Notes under the pieces: generated by a model | Told to the model about the DNA's origin: nothing | What the model saw: only the letters and a program-made list of their open reading frames with translations | Database searches by the model: none | Part shown: positions 37,729 through 48,780 of the stretch, one piece after another | Layout of the letters: the number at the start of each line of letters is the position of its first letter | Position numbering within the stretch: position 1 is the stretch's first letter | Assembly: GCA_947462335.1 (NCBI GenBank) | Contig: OX381720.1 | Span: forward strand, 45,478,654-45,542,653 | DNA from: Harmothoe impar | Lineage: Eukaryota > Annelida > Polychaeta > Phyllodocida > Polynoidae | Direction of reading: 5' to 3' | Length of the DNA stretch: 64,000 nucleotides | Position numbers and translations under genes: made by a program

Positions 37729-40700
37729 TCTGAGACAGACGAGTCTGAAGCTGGCAGCCTAGTGCCCATCCTGGCGAGCGAGCTCTACCCCAAGATGGCG
37801 CTGGTGTCAGAGGACGAGACGCTGACCGTTCCCTTCCCGGCACTGTGCGGGGAGAGTGTCCTGCACCTGGGGCGCACCTCAGACGGCGTGGCTGCACTCT
37901 CCAACTTCCGCTTCTTCGTCCGCTACACAGACTCCTTCGTCAACATCCCGCTCGGCCTCATTGACAGCATTGAGTGTCGGGATATCTTCTTCCTTTATAT
38001 CTACTGCAAGGATGCTCGCTCAGTCCGGTATGTATTTACAGTATGATAAACTTTAACCAGATTAAGTCAAAGGCAGGCATACATCTTTCTCTTCGTACTG
38101 GTGGAAATTGATTGTATGTGTCTTTTGTGTGCTACGGTATAAAAGATAATGCTGAGAAAGTGAGAAACAGACGGTCAAGGACTATGTTGCATGACTGTAG
38201 AATCCTATAGACGAATAGATAAATTGAAGAAATGATACAGATATATCTGACAGTTGATAATGTATTTGTTTTGTTTCACTATTGCAGGTGCACCTTTTCC
38301 ACCAATGAGAGCTGCTTGGATTGGTACAAGCGGTTAGGAGTGGCCCTCACACATCCGACTAAGTTGACGCAGGTCTTTGCCTTCGCCTTCCATGCCTGGT
38401 GCCTCGACGCTCGCTCTGGCCTCGGTGGGGTTGACGGTGACGTGGGAGCACAGCTTTGTCAGCCATGTAAGTTAAAGTAAATCCATGAAGTGATAGTTTG
38501 ATATCTGGGCTACATTCATATCTCAGGTAACTGCGCCGATATTGCTTATTGGGAGTTCTTCAGTACAAAACAATGATTTTTGAGGGTTGAAAAGAAACGT
38601 TGAACATTCCGGTAATTAGGTTGAAGGATATTGATTTACATCATAGAATTATAAGATTTCCTTTTATTTCAGGCGAGTTTCCTGGCTATAGCATCGGAAA
38701 GGAGATAGAGCGTCTGTGCTTCGACCTAAAGCGGGCTTGGAGGATTTCCTACGCCAATGATGACTTCAAGTATGTATCACTGTCACCAGATACCATCATA
38801 CCGATACTATACGTAACAACTTTATAAATTCAATTTTCCTCATCACATAGCCATAAGTGTATAGTAACTCTTACCCCTAGATCCCTAACATCGAACCCCA
38901 AACTCAGAAGACCAGAAGAGATGCAGGGAGAAATAACTAACCTGATCACTATGAAATTTCCTCAATAGACAAGTTAACTACAAGTGGTTGATCTCTGTTC
39001 CCTCAGATTGTGTGGGACGTATCCCGTGCTGCACTTGGTGCCGGCATCTGTCACTGATAAGGACCTTGAGAGCGTGGCCAGTTTCCGCACGTCGCGAAGA
39101 TTCCCATCTGTCGTCTGGAGGTAGGAGTCTTTCTAACAATCATCGGGAAAAGCTATGTGTATGAATATGAAGCTGTGAAGCTTGCGTATAGAATCTCATT
39201 CATGTAAGATTCTTGTTGAATCTAGTCTTATAATCTCTGTAAAGATGAATTTAAGCTTCCTCAGTCCATAAAGGTTTTCCCTATGTAGCTGTGATGATAG
39301 TAAAGTATGTGTTCACTGCGTGTTTCAGGGATGTGCGGAGTGGCGCTGTGCTGGTGCGGTCCTCACAACCCGAGGTAGGGTGGCTCGGCTGGAGAAGTGG
39401 ATCAGACGAGAACCTCCTCCAGAACATCTCCATGGCCTGTTCGTTTGATGCGGGCACTCAGCTTCAAGCCACCACACCCTCTGCTAAAGATCATGGTACG
39501 GTATTATCTAATGTTGATATCTTAATGCAAGAACTCGTGATTATTCATTTCTAGATCTTATACAAATGAATATTGATATCAAAATCGACGTAAAAGGCTA
39601 ATAAAGAATTCTTTTTAAACATACATCTGGCAAAGTTAGGATGAACGTTACAATACGTTTTATTTTATGTTTTCAGCAACAGCCATCACAGAAGATTCCG
39701 AGACTTCACTGAAGAAGATGCTGATTGTGGACGCTCGGTCATATGCTGCTGCCGTTGCCAACCGAGCTAAAGGTGGCGGTGTAGAATGCTCAGGTAATGT
39801 ATACAAATATGCCAAATTGGTTGAAAATAAATGCATATGTATTGACTTTATACCATACTTAGCTCTCTGTCTATAATAATAAGAGCCCGCCTTTTTCAAT
39901 AAGTATACACAGCCATGAAGAAAGGGTCATGGATCATCCGTTCTGTGTGGCTGTGCGCACATAGATAATATTGAACTGTAAGCTAGAAAGTCATAGCTGG
40001 CTTCCAGGAGGGTGATACAGGTATATCAACCGCAAGAGATGAATACTGTAAGCTTTTCTGGTGAAATAAAAACCCTTGAAACTTGACTTGAACTTGTACT
40101 AATGGTGTGTAACATTGTTGTTACAGAGTATTACCCCAACTGTGAGATCCAGTTCATGAACCTGGCCAACATCCACACCATCAGGAAGAGTTTCCACGCC
40201 TTGCGGGCTCTGTGCGCCGCGCCCGCTGACCAGCCCAAGTAAGTCCGGTTTCTGCTAGTTGGCGGCATCAAAACCACTGCTTTATATATATGGCGACCAT
40301 TTTTGCTCTGTCTCGTCAGACCTAAAAACATCTTGTGTTCAGGTACAATATGCCCTTGGGCCTACTCCAATCACCCCGGAATAATGGAATATAGAAAGTC
40401 ACTGTTTAGTATAATACCTGAATAAACCATTTCGTTAGCCTTATCAATTGATTATTGATAGAGGCTGTATAAGTGCTGTGGTCGGCTTCCATGTCTGGCC
40501 GTGTGAGTTACTTGTTGTTGGTATATGGTAGTTTTAAGGGTGCAGTTGTAGGGTTTCTACACCTGGTACTGTAAGGACAAACATGACACAGCACTTACCT
40601 TACAGGATGCTCTTTGTCCCAATATAGACATGACATAATTGTGTCAGTTGCTGTATAATGGGTCAGACTGTGTAGGCGGACTACTGGGACCTTGACAGTT

Positions 40701-43700
40701 GCTGCAAACTAACAACAGTTTACTCTCCTTATGGGTGTATGATACAATTTAGGATATTTAAATGTCTTGCAAATTCTTGTAGATGATAATTATAGACCTT
40801 TGATATTGTTTCATCATTTGATCTTCAAGGGCAACCTAGTGCTTTAATCACAATGTCCTTTTCAATGTATGTAGCACCAGCAATATAGTCACCGGTGCTG
40901 CATTGATGTATCATGCTGACACTTAGGGAGTGTATCAAAACCATAATGTCGGCATGACTCACCACACAAGGTAATTGCCCTGTTAACCTTCCTTACGGTC
41001 GGTAACCATACACAAGTTAATTGCTTAAAAGATGAAACCATGAGGCATCCTACCGTCCTATAAGTGTCACTGTCAACCTAAATAGGGTGTTGTCATTGTG
41101 AACTAACTTGTCTTGCAGTTGGCTGTCTCTGTTGGAGAACACCAAGTGGCACATGCACATCAGTGGTTTGATGCGGGCTGCGCTCATCGTGGTTAACACC
41201 ATTGACAAGGAGGGCCGCCCCGTGCTCGTTCACTGCTCTGACGGATGGGACCGCACACCGCAAATCACTGCTCTCAGCGAACTCTTCCTTGACCCTTACT
41301 ACCGCACAATTGAGGTGAGTTGGCTCTCCAATATGATACATGTATCTGATAGTCGATATTGCAATATTGCTTCAAACAGAATTAGTCAAGATATATTGGG
41401 AAGCAAGTGTACATATTATACCTGGGAATAGTTTTCATGAACAAAGTACTAAAAAGAATCCAGAGATGTCTTGAGGGAATACTAACTGACCTTATTGATC
41501 TTAATAAATAAATAAACTGAGAGCCTACTTTGTTCTTCATACCAGGGTTTCCGGGTGCTTGTGGAGAAGGAGTGGCTGGACTTTGGCCACAAGTTTGCTG
41601 ACCGCTGTGGGCATGGCGTGTGCACGGCCGACACCAACGAGCGCTGTCCCGTCTTCCTACAGTTCCTCGACTGTGTACACCAGACCCTTAAACAGGTCCC
41701 TTGTGCCTTCCAGTTCAATGAAGCTTTCCTGGTGAGTAGAACTGACTATATCATCATGGTAAATGATTTAGGTTTTAAGTTACATAATGACATTTCTGCA
41801 TCTAACCCATCTCGCGTATACTGCACTAGACTTTGAGGAAAGTTGCATTACCTGCACCTGGGGTCTGATTATGGCTACTATTATGGCTATAAAAAGCCTT
41901 GTACAAAGCACCTAGACTTTGAGAAAAGGTATAACCTGCACTGGAGGCTTGGTCGCTATTACCTGCGGGCCTTTCCCAATAATTTACCATACTTAATAAA
42001 TTGAGGCCACCTCACACTTGATAAAGTGAAATAACACCAATTTGCTGATGTTTGGCTGCAGGTGAAGTTGGTGCAGCACGCCTACTCCTGCTTGTTTGGC
42101 ACGTTCCTTGGGAACCATACGCAGAGTCGGCTCGCGGAGAAGGTACCGCGGCAAACATGTTCTGTATGGAGTCTGCTACAGCCTTCCAACACCAAGTTCA
42201 AGAACTACCTCTACACTCCTAATGTTCATCAGGTAAGTTTGAGACTGATGAATAAGTGGATTATATGTTTTAATCTATGACATTGACTAGTGTATGGATG
42301 TAAAAAAAAGCTTATATGTACCATAAAAATTCATGTAGAAGCCTAAACCCTGGTATAAAGCCACACACTTAAATTTGACCAAGCTTATAAGCCGCACAGG
42401 GGGTCTGCCAATTGCTTATTTAGTACTGTAGTATGTAGCACCCTGTTTAAGCATGTTTTGTATCAAAGCTGAAGTTTAACAGATGTGTTCTATGAGAAGA
42501 TCGATACCAATGATCAATGATATATGAGCCTTCACAAATCGAAAACAAACCTCAATATGATAGTCCTTGGAAAAGAAGTTATGTTATGTTGTGCTAGATA
42601 ACAGTGTACATCTTTGCATCCCCTACAGGTGCTGCGGCCGTCATACCACATGCGGCACATGTACTTCTGGTCGGCTGTCTACCTCTCAGATGCTACAGAG
42701 ACAATGCCGGCCGATAGTCTCAGTGACCAGATCCCTGACGACGGAGACTTGGCTGACAACAGCCCCAGCAGTGAACTTGACCCTGACCAGAAACTGCTAA
42801 CCAAGACCCGCTCCTGTGACAACATTGTTGCCACCATGGAGACTAATGGTGTCGGTAACGGCCCGCTGGCCCACCGGAGACTGAGCGACCCGAACATTGT
42901 CACCAACACGGTGGGTAGCCAGGAGGGCAGTGGAGCCGCGGATGATGCCGAGACTGCCGCCAACAAGCAAATTGTGATTCAGCCTGATGGTGTGAGGTAT
43001 ACGCCGCACAGCCAACAACCCAGTGATACAGACAATAACGCGCACAATGACGCCGCTGCCTCTCCCAAGGCAGAGGCCGAGCGTGGTGCTGAGGATGGTC
43101 TAGGAGCAGCCCTGAGCTCTGTGTGCATCACAGAGGCCTGCTCCTCGGCACCCGTCCCTCAGGCAATCAGTGATAGGGAAATACTGAAACATTCCTCCGC
43201 AGACGACGACTCCTCAGTGTCGCTGGGAAAGCGGTCCTCCTCCGAGACGGCTATCGAGACATCAACTGACACGCTCACCGGAGATTTCGACCAAGGTCCC
43301 TCGGGGTCGGGGGACTCTAAAGATGCTGCCTCAGTGGCAGCAGCCAATGAGAGCCCCCGGAGTGATGAAGACTCAAAAGTTGAGCAAGGTAGTGAGGAGG
43401 AGGAGGACGAGGATAAGACGTGTGAGCTCACGTCTGGGGTGAATGGAGGACTGTCGCTGGAGCGAAGTACTACTGTCAGTACGAGCACCACAGATATCAG
43501 TGATTCGCACGTGCTTGGAGGCATCTCCCACTCACACGGCCACCACAAAGGGTCTGTGAGCTCACCCATTGTCAATAACCACAGCATGTCTCTGCAGCTT
43601 CTCAAGCTGCACATCCCAGACTCGGCCAAGATGCTCGACTTCAGCCTATCGCAGGTTAGTAGATAGAGTACTTGGTCTATTGCCAAAATTTCTTACTATA

Positions 43701-46301
43701 TACTAATTATTTATGGCCAATGACTGAAGCTAGAAGTCTTTACAGTCAAACTTCGTATTTGCTTGCAAGTGGTCCCATCAAGATATAGCCTATGGAAAAC
43801 ATACCCAAGTTTATCGTAGCATTCCATTGAAATAGTATCCTAAAAATACGCTAAATTACTACCCTTCATATCTATTCCAATTCACAGAATGTAATGCCCA
43901 CGCAGAGCATATGTGTCCACTCGTCTGGGTCGAGTCGTGACTCTGATACCTATACGCCCCCGACTTGTCAATCACGGACACCAAGCTCCTCCAGCCCAAC
44001 AACACCAGCCACCGAAATCAGGGTGAGCTCTCACTTTATGTACATAGCCTGTAGCCTACCCTTAATTCATAACAGTACAGACGATTAATATGATGCCAAG
44101 ACTGGATACCGATTAGCTAAGAGAAACACATTACCATACCATCCACCGTACCATTTCAGGCCTGCTTATAGAAACACATTACCATACCATCCACCGTACC
44201 ATTTCAGGCCTGCTTATAGAAACACATTACCATACCGTCCACTGTACCATTTCGGGGCTGGTTATAGAAACACATTACCATACCGTCCACTGTACCATTT
44301 CGGGGCTGCTTATAGAAACACATTACCATACCGTCCACTGTACCATTTCGGGGCTGGTTATAGAAACACATTACCATACCGTCCACTGTACCATTTCGGG
44401 GCTGCTTATAGAAACACATTACCATACCACCCACTGTACCATTTCAGGGCTGCTTATAGAAACACATTACCATACCATCCACTGTACCATTTCGGGGCTG
44501 CTTATAGAAGCACATTACCATACCATCCACTGTACCATTTCAGGGCTGCTTATAGAAACAGATTACAATACCGTCCACTGTACCATTTCAGGGCTGCTTA
44601 TAGAAACAGATTACAATACCGTCCACTGTACCATTTCAGGGCTGCTGATAGAAACACATTACCATACCACCCACTGTACCATTTCAGGGCTGCTGGCGCT
44701 GGGCGGGGCGGGTGAACAATGCGACGTGTGCGCTGGACCAGGACGGTCTGGTGACGTGGATGAGTACAGGACAGGCACGGCTGGTACAGATGGAGGCGGA
44801 GTACCAGACACGCATCGAGCAGCTGCAGCGACAACTCCACATCACACGCCAGGCTCTGTCACACTACGCCAGCGGGGCAGCCGGCGCCCCCAACCAGCTC
44901 ACAGACAACCAGGACAATGTATGTGCTACTTTTATCAACTGTCTCGAACAAATATGGCATGTTCATCATGCTTACTCTGCGGGAGTGTATCACCCAGTAG
45001 GGTGGATACAATGCATGAATACAGCCCTGGCGAGTTACTCGCCAGTTTCGATTCATGTCTTAACGACAAAAGGGCATAGCATTATACAGCTCTTTGAGTT
45101 GATGTTCCATACACCAACAGTCCATACAGTCTAAAGGGTGTTGCTGAAGCAAGGCCCATCCTGCATAGATGTTGCTACCAGGGTTTGGTATCTTGAATGT
45201 CCAGCCCCATAGATAATCATATAAGATTCGCTTTTGAATGAATTGTAGTCCTCCTAAACTTTCCAGACCTATTTGGCTATCCTAAAGGCAAGACAGACAT
45301 ACACGTACGCTGTTTGAAAGTTAACATTTCAGTTTACCCTGTTGAACTCTGGTTCTTTGATTTGTTGCCGTTATCAAGGTTTATGAATGTAAATAAATTA
45401 GATCAGTTAGAATAGATTAGTATATACCAGTACTGGAAAAAAATACTATGTAAATTACCGCAACTATATTTGCACCTGGTAACCTGAAATACCGGACTAT
45501 GTGTGCGCCTTGTAACTTCTGATAATCACACTGTTATTGACTATCCCCCAACAGAGTTCGCTAGCTGACTCCCAGGAGAGTGGGGAGCGTGCCTCGTCAT
45601 TGACGTCTGACATGAGCTGGGAGCCGGTGGAGGAGAAGGACGCCCGCATGACGCTCTGGGTGCCCGACCATGCCGTCACACACTGTGCCGGGTGTGACGT
45701 AGAGTTCTGGATTGTACGGAGAAGACATCACTGCAGGTAAGCACAAATAGAGTAAGAACTAATTGATGACCGATAATAGAAGTTACCTACCGTAAATTCG
45801 CTTTTAGAGGAAATTGTAGTTTACCGGCAAAAAAAATTATATAAAATAAATAATGAAATAATGATATAAAATATAACCTTATACTATAAAATAACATACA
45901 TACTATAAAATATCCTTTCATGCTTCAGAAACTGCGGCCATGTGTTCTGCAACGAGTGTACCAGCTACTCTATCCCGGTGCCCCAACAACAACTCAACAC
46001 CCCGGTGCGGGTGTGCCGCCAGTGCTTCGTGGCCATCATTGCAGAGAACCCCACCATGGCCTCCACCATGGTGTCCACCAACGGAGGCAGCGGCTTCACC
46101 TCAGTGTCGGCCTCCCAGGTGTTGGCCGATGGGCAGAACGGCTGCTCTGAGAGCAACATCAACCACTTTGTCTTCCCCAATGGGCACGGCATGGTGAATG
46201 GCAATGCTACCCTGGCCACCCCCACGTGTCGCGGGGGGATGGCTAACGGAGGTATGACCAATGGACAACCTGACCGGTCAGTGACAGTGACGTCCAGCTA
46301 G
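37729..46301 (+). CDS. MTMR3: Myotubularin-related phosphatase, MTMR3/MTMR4 type, with FYVE finger
   Basis: MTMR3/4 enzymes remove the 3-phosphate from PI3P and PI(3,5)P2 on endosomal and autophagic membranes. Coding exons: 37729-38027, 38288-38466, 38673-38769, 39007-39120, 39329-39495, 39677-39793, 40127-40238, 41119-41314, 41546-41731, 42062-42232, 42629-43654, 43888-44022, 44688-44918, 45555-45736, 45929-46301. All junctions are GT-AG and the phases add up to 3585 nt. With an upstream ATG the protein is 1195 aa, as in vertebrates (about 1195-1198). Order: PH-GRAM about 25-125; phosphatase with HCSDGWDRT, C402 and R408 in CX5R, so catalytically competent; acidic low-complexity region; coiled coil about 935-1011; FYVE about 1046-1110. 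The vertebrate pair MTMR3/MTMR4 cannot be separated here, and a pre-duplication ancestor is likely. The start codon lies on an upstream exon (candidate 9260-9368). Confidence 0.95.
39906..39960. repeat. Hairpin family B copy in MTMR intron
   Basis: TACACAGCCATGAAGAAAGG pairs with CCGTTCTGTGTGGCTGTGCG. A short family B hairpin between the exons at 39677 and 40127. It is followed at about 40045 by a GAAATAAAAACCCTTGAAAC stretch that may be the tail of a small retroelement. Confidence 0.55.
40858..41065. repeat. Hairpin family A copy in MTMR intron
   Basis: AATGTATGTAGCACCAGCAA and ACCGGTGCTGCATTGATGTA form the core. TCATGCTGACACTTAGGGAG and later CATGAGGCATCCTACCGTCC resemble outer arms. Degenerate copy in the intron before the catalytic exon. 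Confidence 0.5.
41119..41314 (+). CDS. MTMR3: MTMR catalytic exon (CX5R active site)
   Basis: This 196-nt exon encodes the WLSLLENTKW region and the PTP loop HCSDGWDRTPQ, then LDPYYRTIE. Cys402 is the nucleophile, Arg408 binds phosphate and Asp404/Asp407 are the myotubularin-type loop aspartates. Their presence separates this protein from the catalytically dead members of the family. The incoming phase (AA|T gives Asn) and the outgoing phase 0 join cleanly to 40238 and 41546. Confidence 0.95.
42629..43654 (+). CDS. MTMR3: MTMR large exon: end of phosphatase domain and disordered linker
   Basis: A single 1026-nt exon. The first 20 or so residues (SYHMRHMYFWSAVYL) end the phosphatase domain. 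The rest is low-complexity linker rich in Ser, Asp, Glu and Pro, with KTRSCDN and RRLSDPN blocks that match the conserved KTRSxDN and RxxSDP motifs of MTMR3/4. An acidic run (EEEEDEDK) lies in the second half. It is more GC-rich than the flanking introns. The long minus-strand open frames over it are shadows. Confidence 0.93.
44123..44692. repeat. 48-bp minisatellite containing the 3' splice site, 12 copies
   Basis: Twelve near-identical 48-bp units fill the 3' half of the intron before the MTMR coiled-coil exon. The unit reads GAAACACATTACCATACC, RTCCACTGTACCATTTC, then AGGGCTGCTTATA. The last unit supplies the functional acceptor, CCATTTCAG before GGC TGC TGG at 44688. Six upstream units keep TTTCAG and five have TTTCGG. 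Because 48 is a multiple of three, the opposite strand has an open frame with a 16-residue repeat, which is an artefact. Confidence 0.95.
44688..44918 (+). CDS. MTMR3: MTMR coiled-coil exon
   Basis: A 231-nt exon, phase 0 at both ends. The segment EYQTRIEQLQRQLHITRQAL is a heptad-like coiled coil, at the position where MTMR3/4 have RLRQIE...EVETLKKQV. In vertebrate MTMRs this region supports dimerisation. Its first codons, GGC TGC TGG, come from the last unit of the adjoining minisatellite, so the exon boundary itself lies inside the repeat. Confidence 0.85.
45555..46301 (+). CDS. MTMR3: MTMR FYVE zinc-finger exons (45555-45736 and 45929-46301)
   Basis: The two last coding exons, joined through a split Arg codon (AG|A). 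They encode SWEPVEEKDA, WVPDHAVTHCAGC, RRRHHCRNCGHVFC and CRQC: a FYVE finger with eight metal-binding cysteine/histidine positions and the basic R(R/K)HHCR motif that contacts PI3P. The start is WVPD, the MTMR3/4 version of the usual WxxD. A Gly/Asn/Thr-rich tail of about 80 residues ends in VTVTSS and TAG at 46299-46301. Confidence 0.93.
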
Positions 46302-48322
46302 GTGGTGCCCTCTGGTGGCGCCCCCCTGTGGCGCCCCCTGGCAGACCCGCGGGCTGCCGCTGTGTCGTGCGTGATTCGCCAGCAGCCCATGACGCAGGCT
46401 GCACGAGGTGGCGGCATGTGTTGCCGCACCTCTGGACACCAGCGAACCCACGAGCAGCGCTATCCCATCCTGCCCTGCCCCTCAACCCTCATCCTTCTCC
46501 ACGACATGTCTTGCCTTCGTCATTGCCTGAGCTTTAACATTTCCCCAACAGCGACTGACGTCTAGAAAAAAAAAGGACTGCCTGGTAAAGGGATCATACA
46601 AGTACGTTGCTCTCATCAAAAACTGTTCCAGCTCTCCATGTAGGAGTGTGCCCAATAATGTCAGAAGTTGTCAGTCAATTGATGCTAGCAATAATCAGTA
46701 TCGCCCATGTTTTGTCTGGAACCTATTGCTTGGGTCAGAACTGTTCCTATGTGTATGTATAAAGGTGTACTAAAAAGTTCAGATTAAACACAGTGTAGGG
46801 ACGCTGTAATTGAGATCCTGTGTACATAATGTGTAGACTTCAAACCTGGGTTTAAGCATTACCTGGTTACAACTGCTACTAGACAAGAGGTTAGGGCGGG
46901 GTATGAAGGTTCACAAGCAGTCAATAGTTATGATAAGACAACCTTTATTAAAGCAGTTAGTGATAAAGACCGAAATCTGTACTGTGTACAAAAACATTCA
47001 TGCACCATGCATCCGATACAGTAAGTTGCGAATTGCCTGCTCTGAGAAATGTTCACCATGTCAGTGATACTTATTTGGGTCACTTGACTATCCATCCGTA
47101 CGGGCCCACCCAAATGTGGCAAGCAGATACAAACGTGACTTGTGAGTCTTGTCGCTTTTGGATGTAAGATGCCATGTAGATGATTCAGAACGGTATTGCT
47201 GAAGCAATTCTTTGTATCAAAGAATAGTTGGGATTTATTCATGGATAGAATCTGAGAGAAGAGCCTACATTATGACAACCAAGGCATAGCTGATTACGGT
47301 TCTATGCGGCCCTTAAAGGGTTAATCAGAAAACTGACCACTTGTTCTACATTACTACTGTACAAAAAGAAGGGTACAAACATTTGAAATTGTTCTCGTCT
47401 AGAGACCCATACTATCTGCTTTGTAAGATTGTTGTATTTACGGGTTAAACGACAAGTCATCTTTTTTGCGGCAAAAGCTAGTTGTACGTACACATGCTTT
47501 GTATATAATATTATGGAGCTGAGGTACAGGTTCCAAAATACGGTGTACATTTGCAGTATATGCATAAACAAAAAGGATAACAATTGAATTTAGCTTTTTG
47601 CTTGGATACTTGAGCTCAAGCGCTTTGTGGAATTGCATTTTGATAGAAGTGTTGTACACCTGTGCCTCCAGTTCCCTAATACCATTAAGTTGCCGAAAAG
47701 GGTTCAACGGTTGACTCGACAAATGCCTGTTGGGTCGGGAAATGTTAAACCGAAGCAGAAATTCCCATATACAAGAAATGAAGGTGTACAAAAGTGAATA
47801 TCGTGTATTACTCTGGTGGGTTATACAAAGCTAACTGGGAGAGTGCTTCCTCTGTTGTCTTTAACGGTGCGTATACAACATTGTGTATATCAAAATCAAT
47901 AGCAAATGTTGGGGCATAGATCCAACGTTTCTAATGGGAGTACAAATCATGGTTGTGTATAGAACTCTAAGACCTGTAAAAAGAGCTAATATTTAAGGTT
48001 TTCTGTACGAGTCCTACCCTTATCAGAACATTTAGTATGTTTGGTGTCTTGTGCTAAACAGGTGATGTACAGGGGACAATGAGCAAATTCTGGCATTAGT
48101 ATCGTCGAAAGAAGTGGAAACAATGATCAAAACTACCGAAGTGTAGGTAAGCGGGTTGTATCAAAAGTGGCTGTATTTGTAGTCTACGGAACTGCTAAAG
48201 CAAGAAAGTGGAAATGAACAGATGTATACCAAAAGCAATTGAAGGCTGAAAAGAGGATGTGAAGCAAAGGCAAAGCATGTATGGATATGGAAAAAAGGGC
48301 AGAACGAGAAGAGCGGAATTTT

Positions 48323-48394
48323 TGTGAGCAGCCATACAGAAAAGATACTCTGCGCTGGTGTGCGCGGAGGATCCTTTCTACGTGGATGCTCACA
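48323..48394. repeat. Hairpin family B copy
   Basis: TGTGAGCAGCCATACAGAAA pairs with ATCCTTTCTACGTGGATGCT. A 72-bp hairpin, possibly within the MTMR 3' UTR. Confidence 0.7.
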
Positions 48395-48754
48395 TTTATT
48401 GCTGACATGAGTGGGTGCCATCTTGTGTTAGGTAAATACTGAATAGTTGTCTGTATAATGTAATATATTGGGTAGTTGTAATTTGCTAGTGTTGAGTTGA
48501 TATAAGTCTATTGGTTAATCTTAGCGCACAATTTAACGGAGGAACCATTGTAGACTAGGGCCCCGACACTCTTGTAAATGCACTTGTAGTAAGACTACCC
48601 TGTACAAAGTATATAGACCAGAAAAGGAATCAATTAATCTGTGGGGCTATAATTTACTAGATTATAGATGAACTAAGGTGATTCTGTAGTTGTCGATGGG
48701 GAATCGACTGCGGCCTAATGGAGCGGTGTCTATTGTATTTAAATGTATATTAAA

Positions 48755-48760
48755 AATAAA
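48755..48760 (+). terminator. Candidate poly(A) signal of MTMR
   Basis: AATAAA in an AT-rich context, the only canonical hexamer I see on the plus strand between the stop codon and 48780. Use is not demonstrated. Confidence 0.35.
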
Positions 48761-48780
48761 TGTATATTAAAGTTGCCATC

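Larger units (their letters stand above)
46302..48780 (+). other. Probable MTMR 3' untranslated region
   Basis: No coding exon of a recognised gene lies between the MTMR stop and about 48780. Poly(A) signal candidates on the plus strand are ATTAAA near 46784, ATTAAA near 46946 and AATAAA at 48755-48760. The last would give a UTR of about 2.4 kb. The segment carries a GGGTTAA family A remnant near 47315 and a family B hairpin at 48323-48394, so a long transcript would contain a strong RNA hairpin. Confidence 0.5.

Noticed and set aside
42679..43686. Long minus-strand frames (up to 175 codons) over the large MTMR exon
   Set aside because: They are shadows of the GC-rich coding exon on the plus strand, with serine/leucine-biased composition and no homology.
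44204..44434. Minus-strand frame with a 16-residue repeat
   Set aside because: It is produced by the 48-bp (16-codon) minisatellite inside an MTMR intron.
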